This document shows, one piece after another, positions 62,715 to 64,000 of a DNA stretch of 64,000 bases. Both the position numbers and the translations under genes were made by a program. The notes beneath the pieces are model-generated. The model saw nothing but the letters and a program-made list of their open reading frames with translations, had not been told where the DNA came from and did not search any database. Location of the stretch: assembly GCF_031759225.1 (NCBI RefSeq), contig NZ_CP134494.1, positions 1,548,501 to 1,612,500 of the forward strand, read 5' to 3'. Each line of letters starts with the position of its first letter. Position 1 is the first letter of the stretch. This DNA is from Mesobacillus jeotgali. Lineage in GTDB: Bacteria; Bacillota; Bacilli; Bacillales; Cytobacillaceae.

Positions 62715-64000
62715 ATGAACAAACCAATCCTAGACATAAAAGATGTACCATCACCATTCCAATGGTTCACACTTAGCCTTCAGCACTTATTCGCCATGTT
62801 CGGCGCGACAATCCTTGTACCTTACCTGGTCGGCTTAAGCCCGGCAATCGCTTTGATTTCCAGCGGACTTGGAACGATCGCCTTCCTGATCATCACAAAA
62901 TTCCAGGTTCCAGCCTATCTTGGTTCATCCTTCGCTTTCATCGCACCAGTCATTGCCGCTAAAGCAGGCGGGGGTCCAGGTGCGGCGATGATCGGAACTT
63001 TCCTGGCAGGACTTGTATATGGAGTTGTCGCCTTGATCATTAAAAAGGCAGGCTACCGCTGGATCATGCGCTTGCTGCCACCAGTCGTAGTCGGCCCAGT
63101 CATCATTGTCATCGGTCTCTCACTAGCTGGCACAGCGGTCAGCATGGCAATGAATGTCCCAGGCACTACTGAGTACAGCTTGATTCACTTCTCGGCAGCT
63201 CTGGTAACGCTGGCAGCTACAATCGTCTTCTCGATTTACGGAAAGGGCATGCTCAGCATGATCCCGATCCTTGCAGGCATCATTGTCGGTTATCTATACT
63301 CAATGGCAATTGGCATCGTGGATTTAAGTGGAGTAAGAGAAGCGAACGTTTTTGAGATGCCTGACTTTATCATCCCATTCGTTCATTATAATGTAAGCAT
63401 CAGCTGGGAAATCGTCATGCTGATGGTTCCGGTCGCAATCGTCACATTGTCCGAGCATATCGGCCACCAGCTTGTACTAAGCAAAGTTGTCGGCAGAGAT
63501 TATATAAAAGAACCGGGTCTTCACCGCTCCATCATGGGTGATGGTATGGCGACAATGATTTCCGGTTTGATCGGCGGACCGCCAAAGACGACTTATGGCG
63601 AAAACATCGGAGTCCTAGCGATTACCAGAGTGTACAGCGTATATGTCCTGCTTGGCGCAGCCATCATCGCGACGGTATTTGGATTCATCGGTAAAATTAC
63701 GGCATTGATCAGCTCAATCCCAACACCGGTTATGGGCGGCGTCTCCATCCTGCTGTTCGGGATCATCGCTTCATCAGGCTTGAGAATGCTTGTGGACAGC
63801 AAAATCGATTTTGGCAACACGCGCAACCTGGTTGTCTCATCGGTCATCCTTGTAATCGGGATTGGCGGAGCATTCATTAAGCTGAATGAAAACTTCGAAA
63901 TCCATGGTATGGCTTTAGCAGCCCTGATTGGTGTCATCCTTAACCTAGTGCTTCCTGGACGTCCAGAACTAGAAGAAGACATGTTTGAAATGGAAACTGA
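62715..64000 (+). CDS. pyrP: PyrP, uracil permease, 3' end cut by the window
   Basis: 428 residues are visible and no stop is reached. It is a NCS2 (nucleobase-cation symport) transporter: PSPFQWFTLSLQHLFAMFGATILVPYLVGLSPAIALI at the start, the FQVPAYLGSSFAFIAPV helix, the FSEH-like ATLSEHIGHQLVLSKVVGRD with its conserved Glu, and GLIGGPPKTTYGENIGVLAITR, the NCS2 signature. It imports uracil. RBS AGAGGGG precedes the ATG. As in B. subtilis it is the second pyr gene, under the attenuator just before it. Confidence 0.95.
   Translation, partial: MNKPILDIKDVPSPFQWFTLSLQHLFAMFGATILVPYLVGLSPAIALISSGLGTIAFLIITKFQVPAYLGSSFAFIAPVIAAKAGGGPGAAMIGTFLAGLVYGVVALIIKKAGYRWIMRLLPPVVVGPVIIVIGLSLAGTAVSMAMNVPGTTEYSLIHFSAALVTLAATIVFSIYGKGMLSMIPILAGIIVGYLYSMAIGIVDLSGVREANVFEMPDFIIPFVHYNVSISWEIVMLMVPVAIVTLSEHIGHQLVLSKVVGRDYIKEPGLHRSIMGDGMATMISGLIGGPPKTTYGENIGVLAITRVYSVYVLLGAAIIATVFGFIGKITALISSIPTPVMGGVSILLFGIIASSGLRMLVDSKIDFGNTRNLVVSSVILVIGIGGAFIKLNENFEIHGMALAALIGVILNLVLPGRPELEEDMFEMET

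Overview
The window is a chromosomal segment from an endospore-forming, low-GC Gram-positive bacterium of the Bacillaceae. It is close in gene order to the Bacillus subtilis ctaG-ylb-mra/dcw-spoIIG-ylm-divIVA-ileS-pyr region but is not B. subtilis: several genes are inserted or missing, and the intergenic repeats are different. The genus cannot be fixed from the sequence alone. The purine-rich ribosome-binding sites, frequent TTG/GTG starts, bacillithiol (bshC) and sporulation genes all fit Bacillaceae.

Region by region. 1-4.0 kb: the end of ctaG, a CtaM-like DUF420 gene, an Eis-like acetyltransferase and an AI-2E-family membrane protein. 4.0-11.7 kb: the ylbA-ylbG block, a mixture of spore-coat, RNA-processing (RicF) and unknown genes with three genes not in the B. 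subtilis order. 11.68-11.84 kb: a minus-strand small RNA that I identify as CsfG, with a near-perfect sigma-F promoter and a terminator. 11.9-21.5 kb: rsmD-coaD, spoVV(ylbJ), ylbK-ylbL, tmcAL, ylbN-rpmF, an enoyl-CoA hydratase, an RsfA-type regulator and ylbP. 21.8-28.4 kb: a three-gene biotin-dependent acyl-CoA carboxylase operon, panE-DUF3397 and bshC. 28.7-48.9 kb: the division and cell-wall cluster mraZ-rsmH-ftsL-pbpB-spoVD-murE-(murF stub)-mraY-murD-spoVE-murG-murB-divIB-ylxW-ylxX-sbp-ftsA-ftsZ. 49.4-52.1 kb: spoIIGA-sigE-sigG. 52.2-56.5 kb: ylmC-D-E-sepF-ylmG-ylmH-divIVA. 56.5-61.8 kb: T-box-controlled ileS, ylyA, lspA, rluD. 61.8-64.0 kb: the start of the pyrimidine operon (PyrR attenuator, pyrR, second attenuator, pyrP cut by the window end).

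The genes combine three programmes: vegetative division and peptidoglycan precursor synthesis (mraZ to ftsZ, sepF, divIVA), their sporulation counterparts interleaved with them (spoVD, spoVE, spoIIGA, sigE, sigG, spoVV, csfG), and housekeeping RNA/translation genes. Regulation can be read directly at several points: MraZ boxes with 10-bp period before mraZ, an Ile T-box before ileS, two PyrR-binding attenuators, and sigma-F/G-type promoters before sigG and csfG.

The least explained material is intergenic. There are three tandem arrays with unit lengths of about 52 bp and unrelated sequences (18.9, 28.5 and 32.9 kb); in the 18.9 and 32.9 kb arrays each unit is a hairpin, and the 32.9 kb array shows a compensatory stem change. 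There is also a 20-bp-period CGCCAATAA array (60.1 kb), a 118-bp dispersed repeat present twice (49.3 and 54.9 kb), and a stand-alone MurF-like N-terminal domain between murE and mraY. No phage, transposon, CRISPR array or defence system was seen.
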